DNA of 64,000 bases from Streptomyces clavuligerus (GCF_005519465.1 NZ_CP027859.1:62001-126000); one strand, 5' to 3'. Counted from the first letter of the stretch, positions 34,204 to 43,474 are shown. The notes: generated by a model from the letters alone, not told the origin. Program-made: numbers and translations.

Positions 34204-34740
34204 GTCGGGGCACAGGCCACGGCGGTCGACCCGCTGGTCCGCCGCTTCGCGTGTGGCGACATCGCCTGCGCGAAACGGGCCTTCGCCGAACAGGTCGACC
34301 GGCTCGCCTTCCGCTACGGCCGGCGTACCGTCACCTTGCGACGCCTGCTGGAACGCCTGGCACGCGAACTCGCCGGCCAGGCCGGGAGCCGGATGGCCGA
34401 GCAGTTGGCCGTGCCGGTCAGCGGCTCCGCCCCGTTGACGTGCTTCCCCGACCACACATCCGACGCCTTCGCCGCCCGGCTTCGCGAGCACCCGCACGTG
34501 AAGCTGGTCTGCCGCGACCGCGGCGGAGCGTTCGCCGATGGTGCCCAGCGGGCTCTGCCCGAGGTCCCGCACGTCGCCGGTCGCTGGGCCGAGATGCACG
34601 TCCTCCGCGAGCGCGGCCCGCGGACTCAGGCGATCAGCGCGCGGCTCGGCCCGGACCGGAAGACCGTACGCAGCCGTGAGGCTTCACAGCCGGGTCCGCG
34701 CCTGGCGAACGGCGCCAGTTCGCAGAGAGCGACGGTCCTC
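34204..34740 (+). mobile_element. ISL3-family transposase remnant with internal deletion
   Basis: The frame encodes VRRFACGDIACAKRAFAEQV, YGRRTVTLRRLLERLARELA and GSRMAEQLAVPVS. These are the zinc-finger/helix-turn-helix region of ISL3 transposases. It jumps to LREHPHVKLVCRDRGGAFAD and LPEVPHVAGRWAEMHVL, which is the middle DDE block. The stretch between, with the first catalytic Asp, is missing. The C-terminal part is also lost. No terminal inverted repeats were identified. The element cannot move by itself. Confidence 0.8.
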
Positions 34741-34918
34741 CTGGAGCGGCTGCGGCACCGGGCTCGGGCACCCCACCGGCCCCTCCCCCCTCTTGAGGCT
34801 CAAGCCGCACATGCGCGGGATCGCCCCGGACTTGTGCGGGGGCCGACGGCATGCGGCGGGCCACGACGATCGTTGATCGTCGGCAGCGTTCTTGGGTGGA
34901 TACGGGCCACGAAGGGGT

Positions 34919-36166
34919 TCAGTCCGATGTGCCGGGTCGAAGGACGACGGGGAGGGCCCGGTGGCCGTTGGTCAGGAACGACGGCAGCGGGGTGAGGTCG
35001 TGGGCGGGGACGGCGAGGGAGAGGGCCGGGAAGCGGGCGTCGAGCATGCGGAGGGCGATGGTGGCTTCGAGGCGGGCGAGGGGGGCGCCGAGGCAGGTGT
35101 GGACGCCGTGGCCGAAGGAGAAGTGGGTCTTGTCGGCGCGTGATGGATCGAACCGCTCGGCGGTGGGGCCGTGGAGTGCGGGGTGGCGGTTGGCCGCGGA
35201 GTACGCCGGGAGGAGGGCCTGTCCCCGGCGGATGACGACACCGTCGGGGAGGGCGATGTCGGTGGTGGCGTACCGCATCGGGAGGAAGGGCAGGGGCGCC
35301 TGCCAGCGCAGGGTCTCCTCGGCGACATCCGGCCAGGAGACCGTGCCGGAACGGGCGGCGGTGTGCGCCGCCGGATGGGTGAGGAGGCCCGTCAGGGACT
35401 GGTCGATGAGGTTCACCGTGGTCTCGTAGCCGGCGCTGATCATGAGGAGAAGGGTGTCGCGGAGTTCCTGGGTGGTGAGTCCCCGGCCGTCGCCACCGGC
35501 GTCGGTGTCGCGGGCCGCGATGAGGCGGGTGGTGAGGTCGTCGCCGGGTTCTGCGCGTTTGAGGGCGATCAGGGCGTCCAGTGCGCGGTAGAGGCCCTGG
35601 GTGTGGGCGGCTGCCTCTCCGGCTGTGAGGTCGGTGGCGAAGACGCCGTCCACGGTTCGGCGGAACTCGGGGAGCAGGTGTTCGGGGAGGCCCATCAGGT
35701 GCGCGATGACACGGATGGGGAGGGGGACGGCGAAGTTCTCCCGGAGGTCGACCGTGCCGCCCGGCGGGGTGGCGGCGAGCTTGTCGAGCAGTTCGCGGGT
35801 GAAGCGTTCGATGTCGGGTTCGAGTGCGCCGATGGCGCGGGCGGTGAGGGCGGGGGCGATCAGCCGGCGCAGGCGGCGGTGTTCGGGACCGTAGGCGGTG
35901 AACATGTTCTCGACGGCGACCCACAGAGTGAGGGGCCAGCCGGTGGTGTGGTCGGGGAACCGGTCCCAGTGGCGGCGGGCGTCCTTGGAGACCCTCCCGT
36001 CCAGGAGCAACTGCTTCAGCAGGGCGGGGTCGGTGACGGCCCACGCCTCCTCACCCAGAACATCGACCCTGGTCACCGAACCGCGTGCACGGAGGAGAGC
36101 ATCCTCGGCAGCGCGGTCGCGCGCCGCCGGGTCCAGCACGTAGGGCTGTGAGGATATATCGGACAT
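34919..36166 (-). CDS. Cytochrome P450, CYP107/105-like bacterial type
   Basis: It has 415 residues from ATG 36166, behind CTGGAG. Features are the C-helix MFTAYGPEHRRLRRLIAPAL, I-helix LMISAGYETTVNLI with the Glu-Thr pair, EETLR (ExxR), and the haem loop FGHGVHTCLGAPLARLE, typical of soluble actinobacterial P450s that work with ferredoxins. No ferredoxin gene is adjacent. The layout differs from the terpenoid P450s 4-12 kb away, so it probably belongs to a different pathway. Neighbours on both sides are decayed genes. Confidence 0.94.
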   Translation of the reverse strand: MSDISSQPYVLDPAARDRAAEDALLRARGSVTRVDVLGEEAWAVTDPALLKQLLLDGRVSKDARRHWDRFPDHTTGWPLTLWVAVENMFTAYGPEHRRLRRLIAPALTARAIGALEPDIERFTRELLDKLAATPPGGTVDLRENFAVPLPIRVIAHLMGLPEHLLPEFRRTVDGVFATDLTAGEAAAHTQGLYRALDALIALKRAEPGDDLTTRLIAARDTDAGGDGRGLTTQELRDTLLLMISAGYETTVNLIDQSLTGLLTHPAAHTAARSGTVSWPDVAEETLRWQAPLPFLPMRYATTDIALPDGVVIRRGQALLPAYSAANRHPALHGPTAERFDPSRADKTHFSFGHGVHTCLGAPLARLEATIALRMLDARFPALSLAVPAHDLTPLPSFLTNGHRALPVVLRPGTSD

Positions 36167-36498
36167 GGAAGGCTCCAGACAGTAGTGGGCCGATGAACCA
36201 TGGAGTGGCTCCCGCAAGCTACCTCCGGGACAGCTGTCCAGTAACTCACTCGTATCGGTGATCTGCGGGAGTTCCGCGCTTGCCGGACCACTCGCGCCCA
36301 GGCCACCGCCCCGCCTGGAACGGCCCGTCGGGTCAGGCTTTCGCGGCCGGCGCGTGGGCGGGGAGTTTCAAGGCGTCGACGACGCGGGTCCGGTCCGCGC
36401 CGAGTCCACGCAGGGGGCGGGCCGGCCAACTCCGCCGGGGTGCCGTATCAGGCGCTCCCGACGGCCCCCTTCCACCACCGGATCGCAAGGGACCCCCT

Positions 36499-36918
36499 AT
36501 ACGCGTCGAAATCGCCGTCCTCGCCACCGCCCCCGACGGCCGCCCTCTTCTCGTCCGCGAGCCCGGTACCGCCGCTCAGTGGCGGATGCCCCGAGGCGAG
36601 GTCCACGACGGCGTCCTCCTGGGCGACGCCGCCGCCCGCGGCCTCGCCGCGGAGACCGGCATCCGGCTCACGGTCACACACTGCCTCACCCTCGACCAGA
36701 CCGACACCACCGACATGCTGACCATCGTCTGCGACTGCGGCACCGTCACCGACGACATCGCGGACACCGCGACCACCACCGCCGCCGACCTGCGCTGGGC
36801 CCCGGACGGATTCCTGGACGACTACGTCCACCCCGACGAGGAAGCCCGCATCCACGCGGCCACCGAGGCCCGCGAACAGCCCATCAGCATCCGCCTCGAC
36901 CTCGGAGCATCCGCATGA
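36499..36918 (+). pseudogene. Nudix-like gene with ATA at the start position and degenerate box
   Basis: From codon ATA 36499 (five bases after AAGGGA) the frame encodes 139 residues: IRVEIAVLATAPDGRPLLVR, WRMPRGEVHDGVLLGDAAAR and GLAAETGI. No ATG or GTG lies in frame nearby; only a distant TTG at 36280 does. An original ATG mutated to ATA is the simplest reading. The Nudix box is also weak: the first Glu is Val or Leu and REUxEE reads RGLAAE. The stop overlaps the ATG of the next gene (ATGA). Rare initiation at ATA cannot be excluded. Confidence 0.55.
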
Positions 36919-37771
36919 CCGACGGGCAGCAGCTGCTGCGCGCCGGCACCTGGAACATCCTCCGCGGCGGCCTCGGCCCCGACGGCTCGGAGAACCGGCT
37001 CCACGAACAGACCGAGATCCTGGCCACCCTCCACCCCGACGTCCTCGCCCTTCAGGAGTGCAGCTACGGGGACCACCAGGGCGAGCGTCGGCTGCTCGGC
37101 CTCGCGGACGCGCTCGGGATGACCCCGGTCGCCATGGAACCCTCCCGCGTCGGCGACGGCCTGAACTTCACCACGCTGCTGTACCGGCCGGGCGCGCTGC
37201 GGCTCGTCGACCGCCGTCGTCCTGCGGCACAGTTCTTCCACCATGCCCTGATCCGCGCCCGCTTCCGCCCCGTGGACGCCGAGGACGACTCCCGTGACTT
37301 CCTCGTCCTCGCGACCCACCTGTCCCACGCGGGCGGCACGGCGCGGCTGGCAGAGGTCAGCAGCTGGCTCACGGACCACGCAGGCGACTTCCCCGGAGCC
37401 CCGCGCCGCTCCATCCTGATGGGCGACCTCAACTGCTCCGATTTCCACGATCCGGACCCGGACTGGAACAGCGAGCCTCCCACCCTCTACGCCCGCTACC
37501 GGCTCGTGAACGAGGACGGCATCTTTCGGCCCCATGGACCGCCACGCGATCAGAATGCTCCTGGAATCCGGCGGGGAGGAGGACCCGCAGACTCTGCTCG
37601 GCGGAGAACGGGCGGCCACAGTCGGCCCCTGGTGCCCCAACGAGTGAACTCGTGGAAGACCTGGCCGCGGGACTCGTCGACACGCACTCCGCCGCCCAGA
37701 GCGAAGACCCAGCGTGCCCGACCCGCCCGAAGAGGCCGCCCTCGGCAGGGCGCTCGTCCTCTTCGCCCTAG
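36915..37771 (+). pseudogene. Endonuclease/exonuclease/phosphatase-family gene with two +1 frameshifts
   Basis: The first 205 codons encode a normal EEP domain: AGTWNILRGG, PDVLALQE (metal Glu), LVLATHLSHAGG and ILMGDLNCSD (catalytic D-x-N). At CCCC (37530-37533) the frame is lost; MDRHAIRMLLESGGEEDPQT continues one base on. At a second CCCC (37635-37638) it shifts again to ELVEDLAAGLVDTHSAAQSE and ends at TAG 37769. Removing one C at each run restores a continuous protein. The gene is coupled by ATGA to the Nudix-like gene. The breaks could be real decay or homopolymer errors. Confidence 0.75.
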
Positions 37772-37860
37772 TCGCGGCCGGGCCGCTCCTGACGCCGGGG
37801 CACGGTCGCGGGTACGGGCGCACCGGCCCGGCCACCGGCACCGTCCCGGGCGCCGGGACA

Positions 37861-38238
37861 TCAGGGGATCCTGCGCTCCGCTGCCCGAGCCCACCGCACC
37901 ATCAGCTGGTGGCCGGTCGCCAGGCCGAGCACACTGCGGGGCGACAGCAGTTCCTTGCTGATGGCGCGCTCGCTGAGGTCGAGCCGCCCGGCGATCTGCC
38001 GGCCCTCCCCGGCCTCCATCTGGCGGAGGATCGCGCGCCGCCGTTCCGTGGTCACCGCGTCCGCCGTCGCTGCTCGGGCTTCCTGCCAGGACAGCGACCG
38101 GACCCACGCCTCCTCGGAGACATCCGCAGTCCAGGCAACTGCGGCTGTGTCGGTGATGTGCCACCCCGTGTCGCGCTGAGCGGGGCAACGGCGGAACGAC
38201 CCCCGCGCGGGCGGGGCGGACGCCTCCAGCTCGCTCAT
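37861..38238 (-). CDS. Small protein with helix-turn-helix-like segment
   Basis: It has 125 residues from ATG 38238, behind GGAAGGAC. The C-terminal half contains TTERRRAILRQMEAGEG then RQIAGRLDLSERAISKELLS, which resembles a LuxR/sigma-4-type helix-turn-helix. The N-terminal half (WHITDTAAVAWTADVSEEAW) is unassigned. The ribosome binding site and first codons lie inside the 32-base interval and first unit of a CRISPR-like repeat pair, so the true N-terminus may be elsewhere. The piece could be the tail of a larger lost gene. Confidence 0.5.
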   Translation of the reverse strand: MSELEASAPPARGSFRRCPAQRDTGWHITDTAAVAWTADVSEEAWVRSLSWQEARAATADAVTTERRRAILRQMEAGEGRQIAGRLDLSERAISKELLSPRSVLGLATGHQLMVRWARAAERRIP

Positions 38239-38281
38239 CGAGCGTCCTTCCGGGGAACGACCCCGCGCGGGCGGGGCGGAT
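38193..38281 (-). CRISPR. Two CRISPR-like repeats with one 32-bp spacer
   Basis: A 29-base unit at 38193-38221 and a 28-base unit at 38254-38281 share GGAACGAC, the palindromic CCCCGCGCGGGCGGGG and GGA. The second has one C fewer and differs in its last base. The interval is exactly 32 bases and the unit spacing 61. This matches type I-E repeat-spacer geometry, and the reverse complement (GTCCGCCCCG... GGGGGTCGTTCC) resembles actinobacterial I-E repeats. Only two units exist and no cas genes or leader are in the window, so this is a relic or solo array at best. Confidence 0.5.
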
Positions 38282-38363
38282 TTCAACCTGGCCTGCTCAG
38301 CCACCCGGCGAAGACGCCCACCAGCTCCCGGCCTCGGAGGCGGTGCGAGCCGGGAACCGGGGC

Positions 38364-39242
38364 TCAGCGGGCCAGCAGGTCCTGGATCGCCGCCGCGATC
38401 TCGTCGGGTGCCTCCTCGGCCATGAAGTGCCCCGCTCGGGTCAGCCGGTGGTCCAGGTCCGGCGCCCACGCCTTCCACACCCCGGCGGCGTCGTAGGCCA
38501 GCCGTGCGCCCCAGTCCTGCTGGACGACCGTCACGGGCATGGCCAGCTGCGACCCGGCGTCCAGGTCCGCTTGGTCGTGGGTGACGTCGATGCCCGCCGA
38601 GGCCCGGTAGTCCGCGACGATCGATGTCACCGCGGCGGCGCTCGCCCGCAGGTACTCGGCACGCACCTCCTGCGGCATGGTGGTCGGGTCGTTGGCCCAG
38701 GTGTCGAGGAACGAGCCGAAAAACGTGTCCGCGCTGTTGGCGATCATCGCCTCCGGCAGGCCCGGCGGCTGTGCCATGAGGAAGAGGTGGTAGCCGACCG
38801 CCGCCGAGGCGCCGTGCAGGACGTTCCACATGTCGAGCGTCGGCACGATGTCGAGGATGCCCAGGTGCGTGATGGTCTCGGGGTGGTCAAGACCCGCCCG
38901 GAAGGCGACCAGGGCGCCCCGGTCGTGTCCGACGAGGGCGAAGCGCTCGTGGCCGAGTGCCGCCGCCAGGCTCACGACGTCGGCGGCCATGGTCCGCTTG
39001 GCGTACACATGGGGGTCGGTGGCCGTCGGCTTGTCGCTGGCGCCGTAGCCCCGCAGGTCAGGACAGATCACCGTGTGCTCGTCGGCGAGCCGCTCGGCGA
39101 CGTGTCGCCACATCAGGTGGGTCTGGGGGAAGCCGTGCAACAGTACGACCGGGCTACCGCTGCCGCCGACGGCGGCGGCCAGCTCCACACCGTCCGTGCC
39201 GGGCAGGCTGATGTGGTCGAAGCCGGGAATGGTGAGCGTCAT
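38364..39242 (-). CDS. Alpha/beta hydrolase, haloacetate dehalogenase/epoxide hydrolase-like
   Basis: It has 292 residues from ATG 39242. The oxyanion motif is HGFPQTHLMW, the nucleophile elbow VGHDRG uses Asp107, and the base is the His of AGHFMAEEAP. LGILDIVPTLDMW is typical of the fluoroacetate dehalogenase/epoxide hydrolase group. Fluoroacetate dehalogenases have a second Arg four residues after the nucleophile (DRxxR); here that position is Val (DRGALVAF), so another substrate is likely. The gene is divergent from a SARP-type regulator with 111 bp between, which probably controls it. Confidence 0.9.
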   Translation of the reverse strand: MTLTIPGFDHISLPGTDGVELAAAVGGSGSPVVLLHGFPQTHLMWRHVAERLADEHTVICPDLRGYGASDKPTATDPHVYAKRTMAADVVSLAAALGHERFALVGHDRGALVAFRAGLDHPETITHLGILDIVPTLDMWNVLHGASAAVGYHLFLMAQPPGLPEAMIANSADTFFGSFLDTWANDPTTMPQEVRAEYLRASAAAVTSIVADYRASAGIDVTHDQADLDAGSQLAMPVTVVQQDWGARLAYDAAGVWKAWAPDLDHRLTRAGHFMAEEAPDEIAAAIQDLLAR

Positions 39243-39353
39243 GAAAGGCCCTTTCCTCGGGTCGGGGGATGACGGGATCAGCATGGGCGACGCCGATGAG
39301 CAGCCGATCAGTACGGCTGGGCGCAGTGGCCCCGTGGCGCGGAGGATGGGGGC

Positions 39354-41291
39354 ATGAGAATCGATGTACTGGGTGCCGTGCGGGCCCTCCGTGACGACGG
39401 CAGTCCGGTCGATCTGGGCGGACCCCGCCATCGTGAGGTACTCGCCCGGCTCGTCGCCGCGGAGGGACGGATGGTCACCACCGATGCCCTTGTCGACGAC
39501 CTGTGGACCGATCCGCCGACCCGTGCCACGGGTGCTTTGCGTACGTTCGTCGCCGCGCTGCGCCGCGCCCTCGAACCCGACCGGCCGCCCCGCAGTCCGC
39601 CGCGCGTACTCGTCACCGAAGGCCCCGGTTACGCGCTGCGCCTGCCGCGTGCGGACGTGGACGTCTATCGGTTCCAGGACACCCTGGCCCGTGCCCGGCG
39701 CGACCCCGACGCGGTGACCGACCTCGGCGCGGCGCTCGCGGCCTGGCGCGGACCCGCCTACGCCGATGTGTCGGGCTCCGCGTGGGCGCAGCGCGAGCGC
39801 ACCCGGCTGGAGGAGTTGAGGCTGGAGGGGGTGGAACTGCGCGCCCGCCTCCTTCTCGACTCCGGGAAAGGGTCGGATCTCGTCGCCGAGCTGGGTGCCC
39901 ACGTGGCCGAGCACCCGTGGCGCGAGCCGGCCTGGGGGCTGCTTGCCCGCGCGCTCCACCACGCGGGCCGCCAGGCCGACGCGCTGGCCGCCCTCCGCCG
40001 CGCCCGCGCGATGCTCGTCGATCAACTCGGGCTCGATCCCAGCGCCGACCTCCAGCGCCTGGAGACGGAGATCCTCAACGGGGGCGCGCTCCTCAACGGC
40101 GCACGTACCGCGTGGACCGGCCCTGGTGCCCGGTTCGGCCCGCGCACCACCGTGGACCTGGCCCGCACCCTCGCCCTGGCGGGCGGCGACGCCCTCGTCC
40201 TCTCGCGGCGCGACCGCCTCGCCGCCGTCCAGGCGGCGGAACGCACGGGAGACGTCACCCTGACCGCCCGGATCATCGGCGCCTACGACGTGCCCGCCAT
40301 CTGGAGCCGGGCCGACGATCCCGAGCAGTCCCGCGCCGTCGTCGCGGCTGCCTGGCGCACGCTCGCCGCGCTCGCCCCCGACGGCCCCGCCGACCTGACC
40401 GCCCGCCTCCTGGCCACGGTCGCCGTGGAGAGTCGCAGCGCCGATCTGTCCGGGACCGAGCGCAAACGCGCGCAGCAGGCGGCACGGCAGGCCGAGGCGC
40501 TGGCACGGGATCTGGACGATCCCGCCCTGTTGGCGTTCGCCCTCAACGGGGTGTTCCTTCAGTCCTTCACCCGCCCCGGGCTCGCAGCGGCCCGGGACGG
40601 GATCGGCGCCGAGATCCTCGACCTGGCCACCCGGCACGGGCTGTCGAACTTCGCCGTACTCGGCCGGCTCGTCCGCTTGCAATCCGCCTCGGCCCTCGGC
40701 GACCTCGACGCCGCCACCTCGCACGCCGAGGCCGCCGAACAGCTCGCCGCCACCACCGAGGCACCCCTCGTCCCCGTCCTTACCCGATGGTTCGGGGCAC
40801 GGGCCACAGCCACCCGCAGCATCGACCCCGGCGGACCGACCGCCGCCACGGCCGCAGCGCACTACCGCGCTGCCGAGGACGCCCTCCGGACGGCCGGAAT
40901 GCCGGGGCTGCACCGCGGCCTGTTCCCGCTCGCCCTGCTGGGACTGCGCCTGCTGCACGACCGGCCCGCGCCGACCGACCCCCACCTGGACTGGGGCCCG
41001 TACCGCCCCTGGGCGCGGCCGCTCGTGCTGCTCGCCCAGGACCGGGTCGAAGAGGCCCGTGCCGCCCTCGCCGCAGCGCCCGAGCCACCGCGTGACCACA
41101 TGCAGGAGGCACTGTGGTGCCTGACCGCCCGCGCCGCCGTACGCCTCGGTGAGCGCGCCATCGCCGCACGCGCCGCGGTTGCCCTGGACGATGCCCGTGC
41201 TGAAGACGCCGGCGCCGCCAGCGGAATGCTGACCCTGGGCCCGGTGACGCGGTACCTGGCAGAGGCGGAGGCATGCGCCGGAACAGGGTGA
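39354..41291 (+). CDS. SARP/AfsR-type transcriptional regulator
   Basis: It has 645 residues from ATG 39354, behind GGAGGATGGGGG. Residues 1-95 form an OmpR-type winged helix (VLGAVRALRDDGSPVDLGGP, RLVAAEGRMVTTDALVDDLW). A bacterial transcriptional activation domain follows (to about residue 245, ending QLGLDPSADLQRLETEIL). The C-terminal ~400 residues are helical repeats of TPR type without a recognisable P-loop. SARPs activate genes, often of secondary metabolism, by binding direct repeats overlapping the promoter. The divergent dehalogenase-like gene is the obvious target. Regulation of the terpenoid cluster 8 kb away is possible but unsupported. Confidence 0.9.
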   Translation: MRIDVLGAVRALRDDGSPVDLGGPRHREVLARLVAAEGRMVTTDALVDDLWTDPPTRATGALRTFVAALRRALEPDRPPRSPPRVLVTEGPGYALRLPRADVDVYRFQDTLARARRDPDAVTDLGAALAAWRGPAYADVSGSAWAQRERTRLEELRLEGVELRARLLLDSGKGSDLVAELGAHVAEHPWREPAWGLLARALHHAGRQADALAALRRARAMLVDQLGLDPSADLQRLETEILNGGALLNGARTAWTGPGARFGPRTTVDLARTLALAGGDALVLSRRDRLAAVQAAERTGDVTLTARIIGAYDVPAIWSRADDPEQSRAVVAAAWRTLAALAPDGPADLTARLLATVAVESRSADLSGTERKRAQQAARQAEALARDLDDPALLAFALNGVFLQSFTRPGLAAARDGIGAEILDLATRHGLSNFAVLGRLVRLQSASALGDLDAATSHAEAAEQLAATTEAPLVPVLTRWFGARATATRSIDPGGPTAATAAAHYRAAEDALRTAGMPGLHRGLFPLALLGLRLLHDRPAPTDPHLDWGPYRPWARPLVLLAQDRVEEARAALAAAPEPPRDHMQEALWCLTARAAVRLGERAIAARAAVALDDARAEDAGAASGMLTLGPVTRYLAEAEACAGTG

Positions 41292-41309
41292 GCGACAGCG
41301 ATTGCGGAC

Positions 41310-41829
41310 GCTGGCCGGCTGGCGTCCGCGTATCTGCACGACGACGCCACCGGCGGGACCCTCCTGGAGAACAGCCCCGACGGGCTGTGGCGACGGCCGT
41401 CGGCGTTCAAGGCGGCCGCGAGCGGGCTCGTCTCGATCGACCACCGCGGACTACCTCGTCTTCGCCACGGCCCTGCTCACCGGCGGCGCCCGCGGTGGCG
41501 AACGGATCCTGTCGCGGCCGTCGGTGACGCTGATGACGAGCGACCATCTGGCACCGGAACAGAAGGCGGTCTCCAGATTTCTCTGGCCGCCGGGGTACTT
41601 CGCGGACTTCGGCCGGGGGTTCTGCATGGCGGTCCGCACCCGGCGCACGAATCTCGGCCCTTCGGCAGGGAGTTACGGGTGGTACGGCGAGTACGGCACC
41701 GCCTGGTCCAACGATCCTGCCGAGGAGATGACGACGATGCTGGTCCTCCAGCGGACGGAGGGCAGCTCGCTGCCGGTCTTCCGCGACTTCTGGACCGCCG
41801 CTTATCAGGCGATCGACGACTGGCAGTGA
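41310..41829 (+). pseudogene. 3' fragment of a beta-lactamase-family serine hydrolase
   Basis: In frame 41316 the sequence reads RLASAYLHDDATGGTLLE and GLWRRPSAFKAAASGLVSID. It then shifts near 41445 to TADYLVFATALLTGG, ILSRPSVTLMTSDHLAPEQ and SYGWYGEYGTAWSNDP. This is the second half of class C beta-lactamase/esterase proteins, including the HxG/KTG-equivalent region. The N-terminal half with the SxxK nucleophile is absent and a +1 frameshift is present. The remnant directly follows the SARP gene. Confidence 0.75.
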
Positions 41830-42057
41830 TGATGTTCGTGGTGATGTTGCCGGTGGGTTTGACCCATCGGCCGACTGACGCTTCAGCTGTCCTGTTCGGG
41901 ATTTGTCGGCCTGTCGGCGGCATCACCGCGCACGCGGCCGGACAGGCGTTTGTGACTTCATAGGAGTTCAGCATCCGCGACGGCGGGCCGGGCCGGTGGC
42001 GGACGGTCAACGGCCCGGCGGCGCACCGGAGATCGATGGCGGGAAAGGCCCCGGGAC

Positions 42058-42071
42058 TATAGTTACTGCTG
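42058..42071 (+). promoter_or_regulatory. Probable -10 box of a leaderless transcript
   Basis: TATAGT at 42058-42063 lies seven bases before the GTG at 42071. No ribosome binding site precedes that GTG. This spacing puts the transcription start at or next to the start codon, as in many Streptomyces leaderless genes. A matching -35 box is not clear. Confidence 0.6.
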
Positions 42072-42988
42072 TGACGGACACTGACGACGAGGTCACCGCG
42101 GATCTGATTACGGAGCTGCTCCGCGATCAGCATCCCGACCTGGCGGATCTGCCACTGACGTTCGGTGCCCGTGGCTGGGACAATCAGTTGTGGCGGCTCG
42201 GTGACGACCTCGCGGTCCGGCTGCCCTGGGCCACCGAGGACGCGGACGAACTGCTCCTCAAAGAGCATGCCTTGCTTCCCGCCATAGCGCCGCGCCTCCC
42301 CCTGCGGATTCCTGTTCCCCAGCGGCTGGGGCAGCCCTCCGAGCGGTTCCCGCGCCCCTGGATCGTCACGACCTGGGTCCCCGGTGAACCCGCCGACCGC
42401 GCCCCCGCGACACGCGGCGCCGAGGCGGCCGACACCCTCGCGGCCTTTCTGTCCGCGCTGCACCGGCCCGCGCCCGCCGACACGCCCGCCGGCCGGCACC
42501 GCCGGGGCGGTCCGCTGGCCGACAGCACGGAGAGCTTCGCGTTTTTCCTCAAGGAGGCGACCGAGCGCGGGCTGCTCCCCGATCCGGAGGCCGTGCGCGA
42601 GGTCTGGGACGACGCGGTGGCCGCGCCCGCGTGGACCGGTCCTGCTCAGTGGCTGCACGCGGATCTGCATCCGGCCAATCTCCTGACGAAGGACGGCGAT
42701 TTCTGTGGCGTGATCGACTTCGGTGACCTGTGCGCGGGAGACCCTGCCTGCGACCTGGCTTCCAGCTGGATGCTGCTGCCCGACGGTTTCATCGACCGCT
42801 TCCACCGGAGCTATGGGCCGGCCGCAGACGCAGCGACCCTGCGCCGCGCCCGCGGCTGGGCGGTGAGCAAGGCGCTCGCCTGCCTGATCATCGGCGACAA
42901 CGGCGTCCACGGCCGCCCGGGCGGGAAGCCCACGTGGGGGCCGCCGGCCAAGGCGGCGCTGCGGCGGCTCGTCGCGACACGGCCCTGA
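42071..42988 (+). CDS. Aminoglycoside phosphotransferase-family kinase
   Basis: It has 305 residues from GTG 42071. The catalytic loop is WLHADLHPANLL (H-x-D-x4-N, about residue 194) and the metal loop is GVIDFGDLCAGDPACDLA. The N-lobe has LAVRLPW with the ATP-binding Lys position occupied by Arg, a known variant in this family. Length and order fit the APH(3')/hygromycin/viomycin-type group (Pfam APH). It phosphorylates a small molecule, either an aminoglycoside or another hydroxylated metabolite; resistance is possible but unproven. Transcription is probably leaderless. Confidence 0.9.
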   Translation: MTDTDDEVTADLITELLRDQHPDLADLPLTFGARGWDNQLWRLGDDLAVRLPWATEDADELLLKEHALLPAIAPRLPLRIPVPQRLGQPSERFPRPWIVTTWVPGEPADRAPATRGAEAADTLAAFLSALHRPAPADTPAGRHRRGGPLADSTESFAFFLKEATERGLLPDPEAVREVWDDAVAAPAWTGPAQWLHADLHPANLLTKDGDFCGVIDFGDLCAGDPACDLASSWMLLPDGFIDRFHRSYGPAADAATLRRARGWAVSKALACLIIGDNGVHGRPGGKPTWGPPAKAALRRLVATRP

Positions 42989-43034
42989 CCCCCATGGGCC
43001 CCGCCCACGGCGTACGGCAAAGATCCCTGGCCAG

Positions 43035-43474
43035 AGGGTCGGTGTGACCGGGGGGTCCAGGGGTTGAGGCGGGGTTCGGCGGAGGTGACGCCGTACTCGT
43101 TCTTGAGCTGTTCCAGGATGGCGTACTGCACGACGCGGCCACGGGTCAGCGCGCTGGGTTCGAGGACACTGGTGAAGTGGCCGAGGCGGTCGAGGGCCCA
43201 GGCGACGAAGGGGGAGTTGTCCTCCAAGGTCTCCAGGACGCCGCAGACCGCCCCCCCCTTTCCCGCAGACCGTGCGGCAGCCGCGCTCGCGACCGGCCGC
43301 ACCGTCCCCGTACAACTCGGTGTCCTCCAGGCCACCGTACTGCTTCCGGAAGGGCTGGGCCGCACTGCCGAGGACGAGACCGTCCGGGACATCGCAAACG
43401 CCACGATCGCCCTGCTCCGTACGGCCGCTGAACAGCACCCGGATCCGTTGGCCGCCGCTCCTGGCCGCCCCTGA
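43035..43474. pseudogene. Two unidentified gene remnants on opposite strands
   Basis: The minus strand at about 43240-43035 encodes VLETLEDNSPFVAWALDRLG, FTSVLEPSALTRGRVVQYAI and LEQLKNEYGVTSAE, which looks like true protein sequence without a start. The plus strand at about 43260-43474 encodes TGRTVPVQLGVLQATVLLPE, GRTAEDETVRDIANATIALL and a stop. They meet near a run of eight or nine C residues at 43250-43260. I recognise neither family. Confidence 0.4.

Noticed and set aside
38193..38281. Functional CRISPR-Cas locus
   Set aside because: Only two units exist, with no leader and no cas gene in the window. I report it as a relic only.
42071..42988. Assignment as a specific aminoglycoside-resistance enzyme
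   Set aside because: Only general kinase motifs are visible. A named resistance gene cannot be supported from sequence alone.
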